From Pseudoalteromonas nigrifaciens (GTDB taxonomy: Bacteria; Pseudomonadota; Gammaproteobacteria; Enterobacterales; Alteromonadaceae): a DNA stretch of 64,000 nt. The stretch is from the NCBI RefSeq assembly GCF_002221505.1, contig NZ_CP011036.1, positions 186,001-250,000 on the forward strand, in the 5' to 3' direction. The notes under the pieces are model-generated. The model saw only the letters and a program-made list of their open reading frames with translations. It searched no databases and was not told the DNA's origin. Each line of letters opens with the position of its first letter. Within the stretch, counting starts at the first letter, position 1. The position numbers and the translations under genes are program-made. Of the stretch, positions 1-8,571 are shown piece by piece.

Positions 1-1044
1 TATGGCAATAGCGTCAGATTCAAGGGAAAGTGTTTGTAGTGGTTGTTCACTTAAATAACGCTCCATGCGCAGTATTTTAGCAATTGGCTCACCGGCTTTT
101 ATATGCCCGCCTAGGGGGGCAATATACTCAACCATTCCGCCCATGGGCGCGTAGTAAGCAAAGTAATCGTTTAAATGACACGCGTAGCGAGTAATGTTAG
201 CTGGAGTGTGGGGCGCATTTACAAATACGGCTTTATAATTTAAGTAACTTAAAATACTGTTTGCATCGTTTAGTGCTTCGCTCAAGTCTATTTTTTCTTG
301 GCTGCCTAGCTCTACAGTAAAAGCTTCTACAGGTATGCTGAGCTCGCGGCCTTGCTTGCTCAGTGCTTCGCTTAAATGCCACCACGGACAAAAGTTTGCT
401 TCATCCATCGCACCATCAAAGTCACTTGGAATAAGCAGTACGTGCTCAATATTAAAGTAGCGAGCGCTATTAGTCGCATAGGTTGGGCAGTACAAGTGCT
501 TGCTTGAAATAGGACCTGTGTGTAAATCCAGTACTATATCAGCTTGGTGAGCGAGCTTTTGTAAGTTAAGCGCAATGCGTTTACCAGTATTGAGTAAATA
601 AGCAGGGCCATTAAGTTTACTGTCAACTTCGTCAATAAGTGCCTGTTTGAACGCGCTTTTTAATATGGCATCGTCGTATTGCATATGGTTTTGTGCAAAC
701 TGAGTGACTAAATCAGTATTATAATGATACATCCTATTCCAATTAGTGCCGGTGATAGGGTCGAACCGACCTAGGGTAAATTCCCCCGACTTTTGATTGC
801 AACCAATAGGGTTGGCATAGGGCACTAAAGTAATATCACCTTTAAGATTAAGGTGCTTTAATTGTTCAAGTAGTTGAAAAATTACCGCGTTACCTTGTAC
901 TTCAGCTCCGTGCATGTTGGCCTGAATATACACACTTGGCCCCGTGCCATCGCCTTTTAAACGATACACAGGAATAGTGAGTGGTAAGCCATTGGCAACT
1001 TCACCAACGACGATGTTTTCTTGACTAATTGGTGAGGCGATCAT
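1..1044 (-). CDS. M14-family succinylglutamate desuccinylase/aspartoacylase-like metalloenzyme (3' end outside window)
   Basis: I read this frame directly from the complement: it is open for 348 codons from an ATG at 1042-1044 to the window edge. The N-terminal part has the zinc motif NMHGAE (HxxE), then DLHTG (third zinc ligand) and VELG, the usual place of the catalytic Glu in the AstE/AspA branch of carboxypeptidase M14. The C-terminal part (GGMVEYIAPLGG) looks like the family's biotinyl-like barrel. Members remove acyl groups from acylated amino acids. It is the last visible gene of a lysine-riboswitch operon that includes dapD, a succinyltransferase, so a role in desuccinylating a DAP-pathway intermediate is attractive but is inference. 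It is not a close AstE: it lacks the compact E. coli-type N terminus. The Shine-Dalgarno is weak. Confidence 0.8.
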   Translation of the reverse strand, partial: MIASPISQENIVVGEVANGLPLTIPVYRLKGDGTGPSVYIQANMHGAEVQGNAVIFQLLEQLKHLNLKGDITLVPYANPIGCNQKSGEFTLGRFDPITGTNWNRMYHYNTDLVTQFAQNHMQYDDAILKSAFKQALIDEVDSKLNGPAYLLNTGKRIALNLQKLAHQADIVLDLHTGPISSKHLYCPTYATNSARYFNIEHVLLIPSDFDGAMDEANFCPWWHLSEALSKQGRELSIPVEAFTVELGSQEKIDLSEALNDANSILSYLNYKAVFVNAPHTPANITRYACHLNDYFAYYAPMGGMVEYIAPLGGHIKAGEPIAKILRMERYLSEQPLQTLSLESDAIAI

Positions 1045-1066
1045 GAGTATCTCAACATTTTAATTT

Positions 1067-1119
1067 TATCTCAGGTACATTATCTCAGGTACATTATCTT
1101 AGGTACATTATCTCAAGTA
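1067..1119. repeat. Short tandem repeat, 14-bp unit, about 3.8 copies
   Basis: The unit TATCTCAGGTACAT is repeated head to tail at 1067-1080, 1081-1094, 1095-1108 (one change) and, degenerate, at 1109-1119. The last unit overlaps the stop codon and final codons of the LysA-like gene, so the array looks like slippage-type duplication of that gene's 3' tip. It fills the spacer before the M14 gene. Confidence 0.85.
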
Positions 1120-2313
1120 ATAACTGGCATCTTCGGCTGCACGCAAACAGCTAAGTTTGTTTTGTTCTAAAACATATTCGCCAGCAAGTTCGTGGCATAA
1201 AAAGTACGGCATACTTTCACTAAAGCCATAGGCACCACATTGACTAAACACCAACCAGTCGTGCTCATTGAGATCACTTGGTAATGCGTGCTCGCCCAAG
1301 CTATCGAGTGCGGTACAAAGTGGCCCGTATAAGCTCATAGCTTGGGTTGGTGTGTGTGAATCTCGTAGTAATGCTGCTGGAAAGTCTTGACTGGTGACGG
1401 CTGGGCGCAATAAGTGGTTTATACCGCCACTTAAAATAACTTGTTGTTGGCCATAGTTTTGTTTGCGCTCTACTACTGGGGCTGCGTAATGTCCGCATTC
1501 ACCCACGGCATAGCGGCCAAGCTCCATCCATAACTCTTCAACGCCCGCCTGTTTTTTAATTTTAGCGAGGGCAGTTATTAAGTCACCCCAATTAAGCGTT
1601 ATGTCGTTTTGCGTATACGGAATACCTAAGCCGCCACCTAAATCTAAAATTTTAAGGTTTATATTTAAATCGCGGGCAAGTTGGCTAAGTGGAGCAATCA
1701 TTTGTGACCACAACTCACTGAGTTTTTGCGTGCTGAGCATATTTCCCCATTGAAAAATATGCAGGCCATCAAAGCTAAGTGCGTCATAGTCGGTAATATT
1801 AAGTGCCTGCCACTCTGTACAACCGAGTCCAAATGGCGTGAGGCTATCGCCACCTAGTGGATTTTTTTCGCCCTCGGGCCAACGTAACTGTACGCGCAGT
1901 AATACCTGTAGTTGACAGTTTTGTAGCTTGGCTTGCTCATTGAGCCAGCGAACTTGATTAAGACTTTCGGCAACAAAAGTACGTACGCCGCGCTCAATAA
2001 AGTGTTTAATTTGTTTTGGGCTTTTAGCTGGCCCGGTGTTGAGCACGCGATCGCTACTAACGCCTTGAGCAAGTACTTGCTCAAGCTCGCCTTTACTGGC
2101 TACGTCAAAATTAAACCCGGCGTTATCTAAGCATTGAATAATTTTAGACAGCGGATTCGCTTTAACCGCATACCAAAGTTTTACCTCGGTTTGTGCGACC
2201 AATTGTGCCAAGTGACTATTTAGCGTATCTAGGTCGTAAACAAAAAATGGGCTATCGAGTTGGCTTGATAATTCATTAATTGCCGTTTTAACGCCCGTGC
2301 TCAAAAAGCTCAT
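1108..2313 (-). CDS. lysA: Diaminopimelate decarboxylase-family PLP enzyme (fold type III)
   Basis: This 401-residue protein belongs to the alanine-racemase-fold decarboxylases. The PLP lysine lies in WYAVKANP (residues 47-54), the phosphate-binding glycine loop is LDLGGGLGIPY, and the second-subunit Cys motif is GPLCTALDSLG. The last motif and WMELGRYAVGE look more like the divergent branch that includes siderophore and exosortase-associated decarboxylases than like housekeeping LysA. The lysine riboswitch and the dapA and dapD neighbours nevertheless argue for meso-DAP to lysine, the final lysine step. Its start overlaps the dapD stop by one base (TAATG), which suggests translational coupling. 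The substrate is inferred from context. Confidence 0.8.
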   Translation of the reverse strand: MSFLSTGVKTAINELSSQLDSPFFVYDLDTLNSHLAQLVAQTEVKLWYAVKANPLSKIIQCLDNAGFNFDVASKGELEQVLAQGVSSDRVLNTGPAKSPKQIKHFIERGVRTFVAESLNQVRWLNEQAKLQNCQLQVLLRVQLRWPEGEKNPLGGDSLTPFGLGCTEWQALNITDYDALSFDGLHIFQWGNMLSTQKLSELWSQMIAPLSQLARDLNINLKILDLGGGLGIPYTQNDITLNWGDLITALAKIKKQAGVEELWMELGRYAVGECGHYAAPVVERKQNYGQQQVILSGGINHLLRPAVTSQDFPAALLRDSHTPTQAMSLYGPLCTALDSLGEHALPSDLNEHDWLVFSQCGAYGFSESMPYFLCHELAGEYVLEQNKLSCLRAAEDASYYLR

Positions 2314-3053
2314 TAACGTAAAACCTCTTCAAGTAGTAATGATGCATCACTTTGCTCATCGCGGTACTTAACAATTAACGCGCACGACATGCTTAAACCT
2401 TGTGCACGCGCCCATTCGTTTGAAGCAGGGCGAGAGCCTGGTATTACAATAGCGTACTCAGGAATTGGCTCGCCTTTGTCTAGTTGGCGCTCGTTTACAC
2501 AGTCGTAAACCGGAATTGTGGCCGATAAACGCACACCAGGGGCAAGTACTGCGCCTTTTTTAATTACTACGCCTTCAACAATTACGCAGCCTGCGCCAAT
2601 AAATGCATTATCTTCAACTACCACTGGGCTGGCACCAATTGGCTCTAACACACCGCCAAGTTGCACGGCTGCGCTAAGGTGTACATTTTTACCCACTTGC
2701 GCGCACGAGCCAACTAAAGCGTGACTATCTACCATAGTGCCTTCGTCAATGTATGCGCCAATATTTACATACGCTGGTGGCATAATAATAGTGCCTTTAG
2801 CTACATAAGCACCACGGCGAACGCTTGAGCCACCCGGGACCATACGTACGCCATCGGTGGCACTAAACTCTTGCGGAGCTAAGTTATGTTTATCAACAAA
2901 GCCACCGACAAATTCGGTGTTTGTACCATTTTTAAAGGCTTCTAAAATACCCTGTTTTACTGCAACGTTAGCCTGCCATTGGCCGCTTTCGTTTTGTGAT
3001 GCTGCGCGTACTGCGCCCGACTCTAAATTATTTAATAGTTCTAACCAGCTCAT
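2313..3053 (-). CDS. dapD: Tetrahydrodipicolinate N-succinyltransferase (DapD family)
   Basis: 246 residues with a left-handed parallel beta-helix made of hexapeptide repeats over about residues 75-200 (for example VNIGAYIDEGTMVDSHALVG and VVVEDNAFIGAGCVI). The family motif GTMVDSHALVGSCAQVG and the C-terminal strand PEYAIVIPGSRP are present. The enzyme succinylates tetrahydrodipicolinate using succinyl-CoA in the succinylase branch of DAP/lysine synthesis. It is about 28 residues shorter than E. coli DapD (274), mostly in the N-terminal helical region. It lies 15 bp after dapA and overlaps the next gene by one base, so it is inside the lysine-riboswitch operon. A DapD-like enzyme working on a related substrate, as in tabtoxin synthesis, cannot be excluded. 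Confidence 0.88.
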   Translation of the reverse strand: MSWLELLNNLESGAVRAASQNESGQWQANVAVKQGILEAFKNGTNTEFVGGFVDKHNLAPQEFSATDGVRMVPGGSSVRRGAYVAKGTIIMPPAYVNIGAYIDEGTMVDSHALVGSCAQVGKNVHLSAAVQLGGVLEPIGASPVVVEDNAFIGAGCVIVEGVVIKKGAVLAPGVRLSATIPVYDCVNERQLDKGEPIPEYAIVIPGSRPASNEWARAQGLSMSCALIVKYRDEQSDASLLLEEVLR

Positions 3054-3068
3054 TATAAAAACCTATGT

Positions 3069-3953
3069 TTAATGCCAAGATAAAATGGTGTTGTTTGCTT
3101 GTTCAATGCACGTTGTTTGCGTTAATTCGAGGTGAGTTAACGGTGGGCGTAAATACGAACTCGTTAATCGCCCTTGTAAATGCATGAGTACTTTAACGGG
3201 AATGGGGTTTGCTACAGTGAACAAGCTACTGATTGCGCTTGACCACTGAGTAAATAAATTGGGGTATTGGCCACTTAGGCTACGCTGTACAAATTCGTGA
3301 GTTTGTAGCGGCCAAGCATTAGCTGCTACCGATACCAGTCCTTTAGCACCGGCTTGGGCAAAGTAGGGCATAAGCGCATCATCGCCGCTAAAAATAGCTA
3401 AGTTAGGAGCCGCTTGACGGTAAGCTTCAAATTGCGCAATGTTGCCACTGGCTTCTTTTAGTGCCCATAGGTTTTTATGTTGCTGTAGGTTTTGAATGGT
3501 TGCCACTGGAATATCGACAGCGCTTCGCCCTGGTACGTTATAAAGCATACAAGGGTGTTTACTTATATTTAAAAGGCTTTCAAACCAATGGGTTTGCCCA
3601 AGTACACCGGGCTTTGCATAAAGCGGCGAGCCAAGTAAAAAGCTATGAATAGGCAAGTGGTTACAGTATTCAACCCAGGCTAATTGCTGTTTGAGGTTCA
3701 TACCACCTACAGCCACCATTAAGGGTACATTAGGCGATAATTGGCACACGTGCTCAACAATGGCTTGTTGCTCTTTAAGTGTTAAGGCTAAGCCTTCGCC
3801 TGTGCTGCCTAGTAATAAAATAGCATTATTGGCAGCGGCTTGCTCAGCAACCAAAGTGGTTAAGGTGCCATAGTCGATTGTACCATTTTGATTAAACGGA
3901 GTAACGAGCGCCGTCCAGACTGAGTAGTCATCTAAATTAAAGTTTTTGATCAT
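3069..3953 (-). CDS. dapA: 4-hydroxy-tetrahydrodipicolinate synthase (DapA family)
   Basis: 294-residue class I aldolase barrel. The motifs are LGSTGEG (pyruvate carboxylate site), SPLYAKP (the conserved PYY is PLY here), YNVPGRS (catalytic Tyr plus Arg), LKEASGN (Schiff-base Lys) and SGDDALMPYF. It condenses pyruvate with aspartate semialdehyde, the first committed step to DAP and lysine. It is the first gene after the lysine riboswitch, about 150 nt downstream of the aptamer, with an AGAGATG-type Shine-Dalgarno overlap at its ATG. It is rather divergent from E. coli DapA, so it may be a second, lysine-controlled copy. Substrate assignment rests on motifs plus operon. Confidence 0.88.
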   Translation of the reverse strand: MIKNFNLDDYSVWTALVTPFNQNGTIDYGTLTTLVAEQAAANNAILLLGSTGEGLALTLKEQQAIVEHVCQLSPNVPLMVAVGGMNLKQQLAWVEYCNHLPIHSFLLGSPLYAKPGVLGQTHWFESLLNISKHPCMLYNVPGRSAVDIPVATIQNLQQHKNLWALKEASGNIAQFEAYRQAAPNLAIFSGDDALMPYFAQAGAKGLVSVAANAWPLQTHEFVQRSLSGQYPNLFTQWSSAISSLFTVANPIPVKVLMHLQGRLTSSYLRPPLTHLELTQTTCIEQANNTILSWH

Positions 3954-4109
3954 CTCTCGCGAACTTATAGAATGTTCGGTGAGTTAAGAAGCTATATAGG
4001 AAAGAGCCGCATTAACATCGTTCGAACAAATACCCACGTGTAGGATATGTTATAATTCGAAGAGCGAATGGGCTTAAATAATAGGGCGCACGGCCTTATT
4101 ATACTAAGA

Positions 4110-4302
4110 CCAGAAGCTCTCCACCAAACTAATAAGCTACGTTTAAATAGCTATTGGTGACAGTCGCTAGGATTCAACCTAGTCGCCCGAAACAACAATG
4201 ACACAAATATTGTTGTTTCTCGGCGTTGATTCCCCTTACGTATGCTCAATGGAGTTTGTGCTCCTAACATACGCTACCTGAATAACGCACCTCTTCCAGC
4301 CC
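4110..4302 (-). ncRNA. Lysine riboswitch (L-box) leader of the dapA operon
   Basis: Read on the minus strand, the leader has the L-box hallmarks in order: GAGGTGCG near its 5' end (about 4285-4293), GGGGAATCAACGCCGAG, a long AACAACAATA hairpin arm, GGGCGACTAGG, GCGACTGTCACC, and TGGTGGAGAGCTTCTGG at the 3' end. CTGGAAG at the 5' side pairs with CTTCTGG at the 3' side to close P1. Known L-boxes bind L-lysine and switch off lysine synthesis or uptake genes. An AATAAGG...CCCTATT stem with a short T run follows at about 4081-4100 and may be the expression platform. The call was made by eye; a covariance search was not run. Confidence 0.87.
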
Positions 4303-4356
4303 TTTATATTTGTACTGCTAGCAATACAAATATAATTAAATAGGGTAAGTGCAATG

Positions 4357-4386
4357 ATTAAATCATTTTAGCCATCTGGGTGTCAA
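4357..4386 (-). promoter_or_regulatory. Sigma-70 promoter of the riboswitch-dapA operon
   Basis: On the minus strand TTGACA (4381-4386) is followed after 18 bp by TTTAAT (4357-4362). This places transcription start about 50 nt upstream of the riboswitch aptamer. Confidence 0.6.
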
Positions 4387-4451
4387 GCAGCTAAGTGCAG
4401 ATAGTGTCATCGATTTTGGTAACGGTTACGTATAAGGACAATTTCCCTTAA

Positions 4452-4485
4452 ACTAGGGGGTAATCGCGGCGCGAAATTTGTAACT
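4452..4485 (+). repeat. Degenerate copy of a dispersed repeat
   Basis: The segment ending GCGGCGCGAAATTTGTAAC closely matches the repeat at 38015-38047 (TCGTGGCGCGAGATTTGTAAC) and, inverted, the one at 27742-27783. It lies just upstream of tag. It is a small non-coding dispersed repeat of unknown origin. Confidence 0.55.
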
Positions 4486-4506
4486 GCAAAATAAGGTTTC
4501 AAGCAG

Positions 4507-5205
4507 ATGGAAAAATTTAATGATATTTATCAGCGAGCAGTAGAGCGAAAAGGCTCAACACAAATGCTACAGCAACTACTTGCTAAACCTGCATCTAAGC
4601 GACAATTAGTAGCTTTAAGTGATGATGATTGGCTGGAAGAGTTTACGCGCAAGGTTTTTCAAAGTGGCTTTTACTGGTCGGTTATTAACAGCAAGTGGGC
4701 AGGCTTTAGAGAGGTTTTTTGGCAGTTTAGCGTTGAAAAATTATTAATGATGCCACCCGATATGTTGGAGCAAAAAGCCAGCGACAAGCGTATTGTTCGC
4801 AATTATAAAAAAGTAAAAACGATCCCCGAAAATGCGTTCATGATCCATGAGGTTACCCAGCAACATGGTAGCTTTAGTCAGTTTATTGCAGACTGGCCAA
4901 GTGAAGATATTATTGGTTTGTGGGCGTACTTAAAAAAACACGGTGCACGCTTGGGTGGAAATACCGGCCCTTATACTTTGCGTGCATTGGGTAAAGATAC
5001 CTTTTTATTATCGCGGGATGTTGAGAGTTATTTGCGCGCGCACAAAATTATTGATGGTGGCTTACAAACTAAAAAGTCGTTAACTGCAGCGCAAGCGTTC
5101 TTTAATGAATTACAGCAACAAAGCGGTTTGAGCATGCAAGAGCTAAGCTTAATTATAGCCTACAGTGTAGGCGATAATCGTGTAGGTATAAGCCAACAAC
5201 AGTAG
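4507..5205 (+). CDS. tag: DNA-3-methyladenine glycosylase I (Tag) family protein
   Basis: 232 residues matching the Tag family of HhH-type base-excision glycosylases: LSDDDWLEEFTRKVFQSGFYWSVI and a KWAGFREVFWQF segment near residues 35-75, then IVRNYKKVKTIPENA. It would remove 3-methyladenine from alkylated DNA. It is longer than E. coli Tag (187) because of a C-terminal helical extension, and the classical zinc-binding Cys/His set is not evident, so it is a divergent member. AAGG lies 10 nt upstream of the ATG. It ends 9 bp before selO and is probably co-transcribed with it. Confidence 0.75.
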   Translation: MEKFNDIYQRAVERKGSTQMLQQLLAKPASKRQLVALSDDDWLEEFTRKVFQSGFYWSVINSKWAGFREVFWQFSVEKLLMMPPDMLEQKASDKRIVRNYKKVKTIPENAFMIHEVTQQHGSFSQFIADWPSEDIIGLWAYLKKHGARLGGNTGPYTLRALGKDTFLLSRDVESYLRAHKIIDGGLQTKKSLTAAQAFFNELQQQSGLSMQELSLIIAYSVGDNRVGISQQQ

Positions 5206-5214
5206 AGGGTAGTT

Positions 5215-6624
5215 ATGAATTTAATGCCAAGGTACAGACAAGTAGCCGACAATTTTGCAATTGAAGATCGCCCATCTAAGGTGGCCGCCCCACAGCTATT
5301 ACTTTGGAATGACAGCTTAGCTAAAGCGTTTAATATTAATGTCGTTCCTGAGTTACGGGCCAGTACTTTTAGCGGCAACGAACAGCAAGTAATTGCAGCG
5401 GTTGCACTGGGATACTCAGGGCATCAATTTGGACATTTTTCACCACGTTTAGGCGACGGGCGTGCTCATTTGCTAGGTGCAGTAGAGGATGCGCAAAACC
5501 AGTTGTGGGACATTCAATTAAAAGGCTCTGGTGCCACTCCTTACTCTCGTGGTGGCGATGGCCGCTGTGCACTTGGCCCAGCAATTCGTGAATATATAAT
5601 GAGCGAAGCAATGCAAGCGTTAGGTATAAAAACTACGCGCTGCTTAGCTGTGGTTGGTAGTGGCGAAACAGTGTACCGAAACCCACCTCAACCTGGCGCT
5701 ATTGTAACGCGCTTAGCCAGTAGCCATATTCGTGTTGGCTCGTTTCAGTATTTAGCAACGCAAGGCGACGTTGCAGGGCTTAAAAACCTTGCCGACTTAG
5801 CTATTGAGCGTCATTACCCAAAAATTCAAGCAACAGGACCTGAGCGCTATTTAGCATTTTTAGCTGCAGTGATTAAAAACCAAGTTGAGCTGGTGGTTAG
5901 TTGGATGCGAGTAGGCTTTATACATGGGGTAATGAATACCGATAATACGCTGGTTAGCGGCGAAACTATCGACTATGGCCCATGTGCCATGATGAACAGC
6001 TTCGATTTTGATACCGTGTTTAGCTCTATTGATAAGCAAGGGCGTTATGCATTTGGTAATCAACCTAATATTGCTAACTGGAACTGCGCCCGCTTTGCTG
6101 AGAGTTTAATACCGCTTGTAAATGATGACGACGAACAAGCTGTGGCGTTAATGACCCCAATAATAGATGGTTTTGCTGAGCAATTTAATGCTGAATTTAG
6201 TGCAATGTGGGCAACAAAACTAGGCTTAGCAGGTACAGATACAGCCGATAAAGAGTTAATTGCAGAGCTATTACAGTTATTAAAAGAGCATCAACTCGAC
6301 TACACCATTACGTTTGATGCACTAACCGAGTCTTTAACAGGTGGAGTGAGCATACCAGTGGTATTAGTTCAGTGGGCCGGTAAGTGGCAAAAACGCACCG
6401 ATGATCGCAGCTATACCGTAATGCGGGCAGCTAATCCGCGAGTTATTCCTCGTAACCATGTGATCGAAAAAATACTTAGTGAGTATAATGAGGCTGGCTC
6501 AAGTGAATTACTGCATGAGTTTATGCAGGTTATGCACACACCTTATGAAAATACTGACAAATTGGCAAAATTTCAGGATGCACCTAGCAGTGATAAAGAG
6601 TATTATACTTTTTGTGGTACTTAA
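5215..6624 (+). CDS. selO: SelO/YdiU protein adenylyltransferase (pseudokinase-fold AMPylator)
   Basis: 469 residues, the usual SelO length. Family motifs are YSGHQFGHFSPRLGDGRAHLLG (about residues 63-84), QLKGSGATPYSRGGDGR, GVMNTDNT (metal- and catalysis-related NTDN) and IDYGP. SelO uses an inverted ATP to AMPylate proteins involved in redox and oxidative stress. Eukaryotic and some bacterial SelO proteins end with selenocysteine or cysteine three residues from the C terminus; here the tail is FCGT, which keeps the Cys. An AGAGGG Shine-Dalgarno 7 nt upstream supports ATG 5215 over the internal ATG at 5224. Confidence 0.93.
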   Translation: MNLMPRYRQVADNFAIEDRPSKVAAPQLLLWNDSLAKAFNINVVPELRASTFSGNEQQVIAAVALGYSGHQFGHFSPRLGDGRAHLLGAVEDAQNQLWDIQLKGSGATPYSRGGDGRCALGPAIREYIMSEAMQALGIKTTRCLAVVGSGETVYRNPPQPGAIVTRLASSHIRVGSFQYLATQGDVAGLKNLADLAIERHYPKIQATGPERYLAFLAAVIKNQVELVVSWMRVGFIHGVMNTDNTLVSGETIDYGPCAMMNSFDFDTVFSSIDKQGRYAFGNQPNIANWNCARFAESLIPLVNDDDEQAVALMTPIIDGFAEQFNAEFSAMWATKLGLAGTDTADKELIAELLQLLKEHQLDYTITFDALTESLTGGVSIPVVLVQWAGKWQKRTDDRSYTVMRAANPRVIPRNHVIEKILSEYNEAGSSELLHEFMQVMHTPYENTDKLAKFQDAPSSDKEYYTFCGT

Positions 6625-7009
6625 TTATTAGGTTGAAATTTAAGTTACTGATTATTAAAGGTCATTTAGCGGTCGTAGCGCTGCTTTATTATTGAGCACA
6701 ATAAATTGAGCTGATATTATTGATATGCATTTAAAGCTAAGTGGCTGGAGCTCAATATAAACTCAGCTAGTGAAGTCGGTATGGTTATTTAATAAATTTA
6801 GATACCAGCGATAGTATTTATTATCTAGGGGTTGGGTAAAGTAATTAATATGTCCTAAACTTACTGATACTTGTATATAGAGTGTTGAAAACGAATTTAT
6901 TTATCTTTTGTTAAGTATTGATTAATAAAGGATCAGGTAATATTAATAAAACTGGTTGAGCTAGAACGAATTAGCTATATTTTTTAATTGTTAAAATGGG
7001 AAGAAAACA
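6625..7009. other. AT-rich intergenic region and ompA leader
   Basis: 385 bp without a credible ORF. It must carry the promoter of the OmpA-family gene (an AGAA purine-rich Shine-Dalgarno precedes ATG 7010) and probably a long 5' UTR, as is common for porin mRNAs. I see no clear terminator for selO and no repeat. Confidence 0.5.
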
Positions 7010-8074
7010 ATGAAATTAAAATCACTTACAATCGCAATCGCGTTAGCTGCAACTAGCGCATCAGCATTTGCAGCAGAAAAAACTGAAGGTTTTTACATTG
7101 GTGTGTTCGGTGACTATTACGATGCATCTTGGAAAAACTTGAACATGTACCAAAACTTGGAAGTTAATGAATCTGCAAGTTGGGGTGCTGAAGTTGGTTA
7201 CCGTTTCAGTGATTACTGGAGTGCACGTCTTGAGTATGCAGATATGGACTTTAATGCATTTCTTAAAAATCCGATTCCTAATGGTAATCGTAACGACGTA
7301 GAAGGCGAGCGTTTTGGTGTTGATGCACTTTACCACTTTGGTGGCGGTCCTTTCTATGGTTTATTTGGTATTAAAGAAGTAAAAGTAGCAACAGATAATA
7401 CTTTCTTAAACGCAGGTGTTGGTTACCAGCACTTCATTACAGACGGCTTATTTGTTAACGCAGAAACATCTGTTTATCAAGGTCTTGACCGTGGTTATAC
7501 CGATGTGAACGCTAAACTAGGTATTAACTACTTATTTGGTCAAAGTTCAGTAGCAGAAGAGCCAGTTCAACCAGCTCCAGAGCCAGTAATTGTTGAAGTT
7601 GCACCAGTAGATAGCGACAACGATAACATTCCAGATGCAGATGATCAGTGTCCTAACACACCAATGACAGATGCAGTTGATGGCACAGGTTGTACTTTAT
7701 ACGAAGATAAAGAAGTAACTGTAAGCTTATTAGTGACTTTCCCTAATAATACCTCTGCAGTATCTACACAGTACTTAAACGATATCGATAAAGTAGCTGA
7801 GTTCTTAAAAGAGTACCCAGATACAACTGTTCTTTTAGAAGGTCATACTTCTTCTGTAGGTAAAGCATCTTACAACAAGTGGTTATCTAAAAAACGTGCT
7901 GACGCAGTAGCTAAAAAATTAGTAGCTGATGGCGTAGCAGAAGACCGTATTACTACAGTTGGTCTAGGTGAAGAGCGTCTTAAAAATGAAGCGAACACTA
8001 AAGCAGCACACGAAGAAAACCGTCGTGTAGAAGCGCATATCAAAACGATTAAAAACGTTAAAGTTTTACGTTAA
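7010..8074 (+). CDS. OmpA-family outer membrane protein (barrel plus peptidoglycan-binding domain)
   Basis: 354 residues. Residues 1-21 are a signal peptide (hydrophobic core, cleavage ASAFA|AE). Residues about 22-180 form an OmpA-like eight-stranded barrel ending in NYLFG. A Pro/Glu-rich linker (VQPAPEP) leads to a thrombospondin type 3-like acidic calcium repeat (DSDNDNIPDADDQCP). The OmpA/MotB C-terminal domain spans about 230-350, with LEGHTSSVG...NKWLSKKRADAV for peptidoglycan binding. It tethers the outer membrane to the cell wall. It is monocistronic, with its own long leader and a strong terminator. Codon use is that of a highly expressed gene. Confidence 0.93.
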   Translation: MKLKSLTIAIALAATSASAFAAEKTEGFYIGVFGDYYDASWKNLNMYQNLEVNESASWGAEVGYRFSDYWSARLEYADMDFNAFLKNPIPNGNRNDVEGERFGVDALYHFGGGPFYGLFGIKEVKVATDNTFLNAGVGYQHFITDGLFVNAETSVYQGLDRGYTDVNAKLGINYLFGQSSVAEEPVQPAPEPVIVEVAPVDSDNDNIPDADDQCPNTPMTDAVDGTGCTLYEDKEVTVSLLVTFPNNTSAVSTQYLNDIDKVAEFLKEYPDTTVLLEGHTSSVGKASYNKWLSKKRADAVAKKLVADGVAEDRITTVGLGEERLKNEANTKAAHEENRRVEAHIKTIKNVKVLR

Positions 8075-8092
8075 TAAAATCGATTGAATTAC

Positions 8093-8121
8093 AAAAACCC
8101 AGCTTTACGCTGGGTTTTTTT
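8093..8121 (+). terminator. Rho-independent terminator after the OmpA-family gene
   Basis: CCCAGC (8098-8103), loop TTTAC, GCTGGG (8109-8114), then seven T. It has flanking A and T tracts and lies 20 bp after the stop codon. Confidence 0.93.
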
Positions 8122-8370
8122 ATGTCTGTTAAAAACTCAAATTAAAAATAAATACTAATGATTCTTACTTAATAAACATTCATAGAAATTGATTTTACTT
8201 TATCTACTATTCATAATACTTATAGTCGGTATAATCAGTTGCTGAACTGGATAGATTTTCATCTACCTACAAAAGCTTTATAATTAAGCGTTAGAATACT
8301 ATAAGTATTGGGTAACATTGCGCTTATGAAGCGCTACCGAATACTTTCACGTCACCAAGAGGGCAATATT

Positions 8371-8571
8371 GTGCTACAAGAATATCGTAAACACGTAGAA
8401 GAACGTGCCGCGTTAGGTATCGTACCAGCGCCATTAGATGCTCAGCAAACGGCTGATCTTATTGAATTAATCAAAACTCCACCGGCTGGGGAAGAAGAGT
8501 TTATTCTCGACTTATTTGCTAATCGTGTACCGGCAGGGGCCAGCGCCATTAGATGCTCAGCAAACGGCTGA
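8371..8571 (+). pseudogene. acnB: 5' end of acnB, cut off by an out-of-frame duplication
   Basis: The natural AcnB start is GTG 8371, with AGAGGG 8-9 nt upstream. It encodes the typical N terminus VLQEYRKHVEERAALG...[18 protein letters not shown]. The frame then runs into a second copy of the same 115 bp in the wrong register and stops at 8571 ([10 protein letters not shown] is out-of-frame translation). Deleting one copy restores a normal AcnB. See the duplication and the main acnB entry. Confidence 0.85.

Noticed and set aside
1..1044. AstE of the arginine succinyltransferase pathway
   Set aside because: It shares the M14 motifs, but it is in a lysine-riboswitch operon, far from astCAD, and its N terminus differs from AstE.
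1067..1119. CRISPR-like array
   Set aside because: The copies are contiguous with no spacers, and no cas genes are near.
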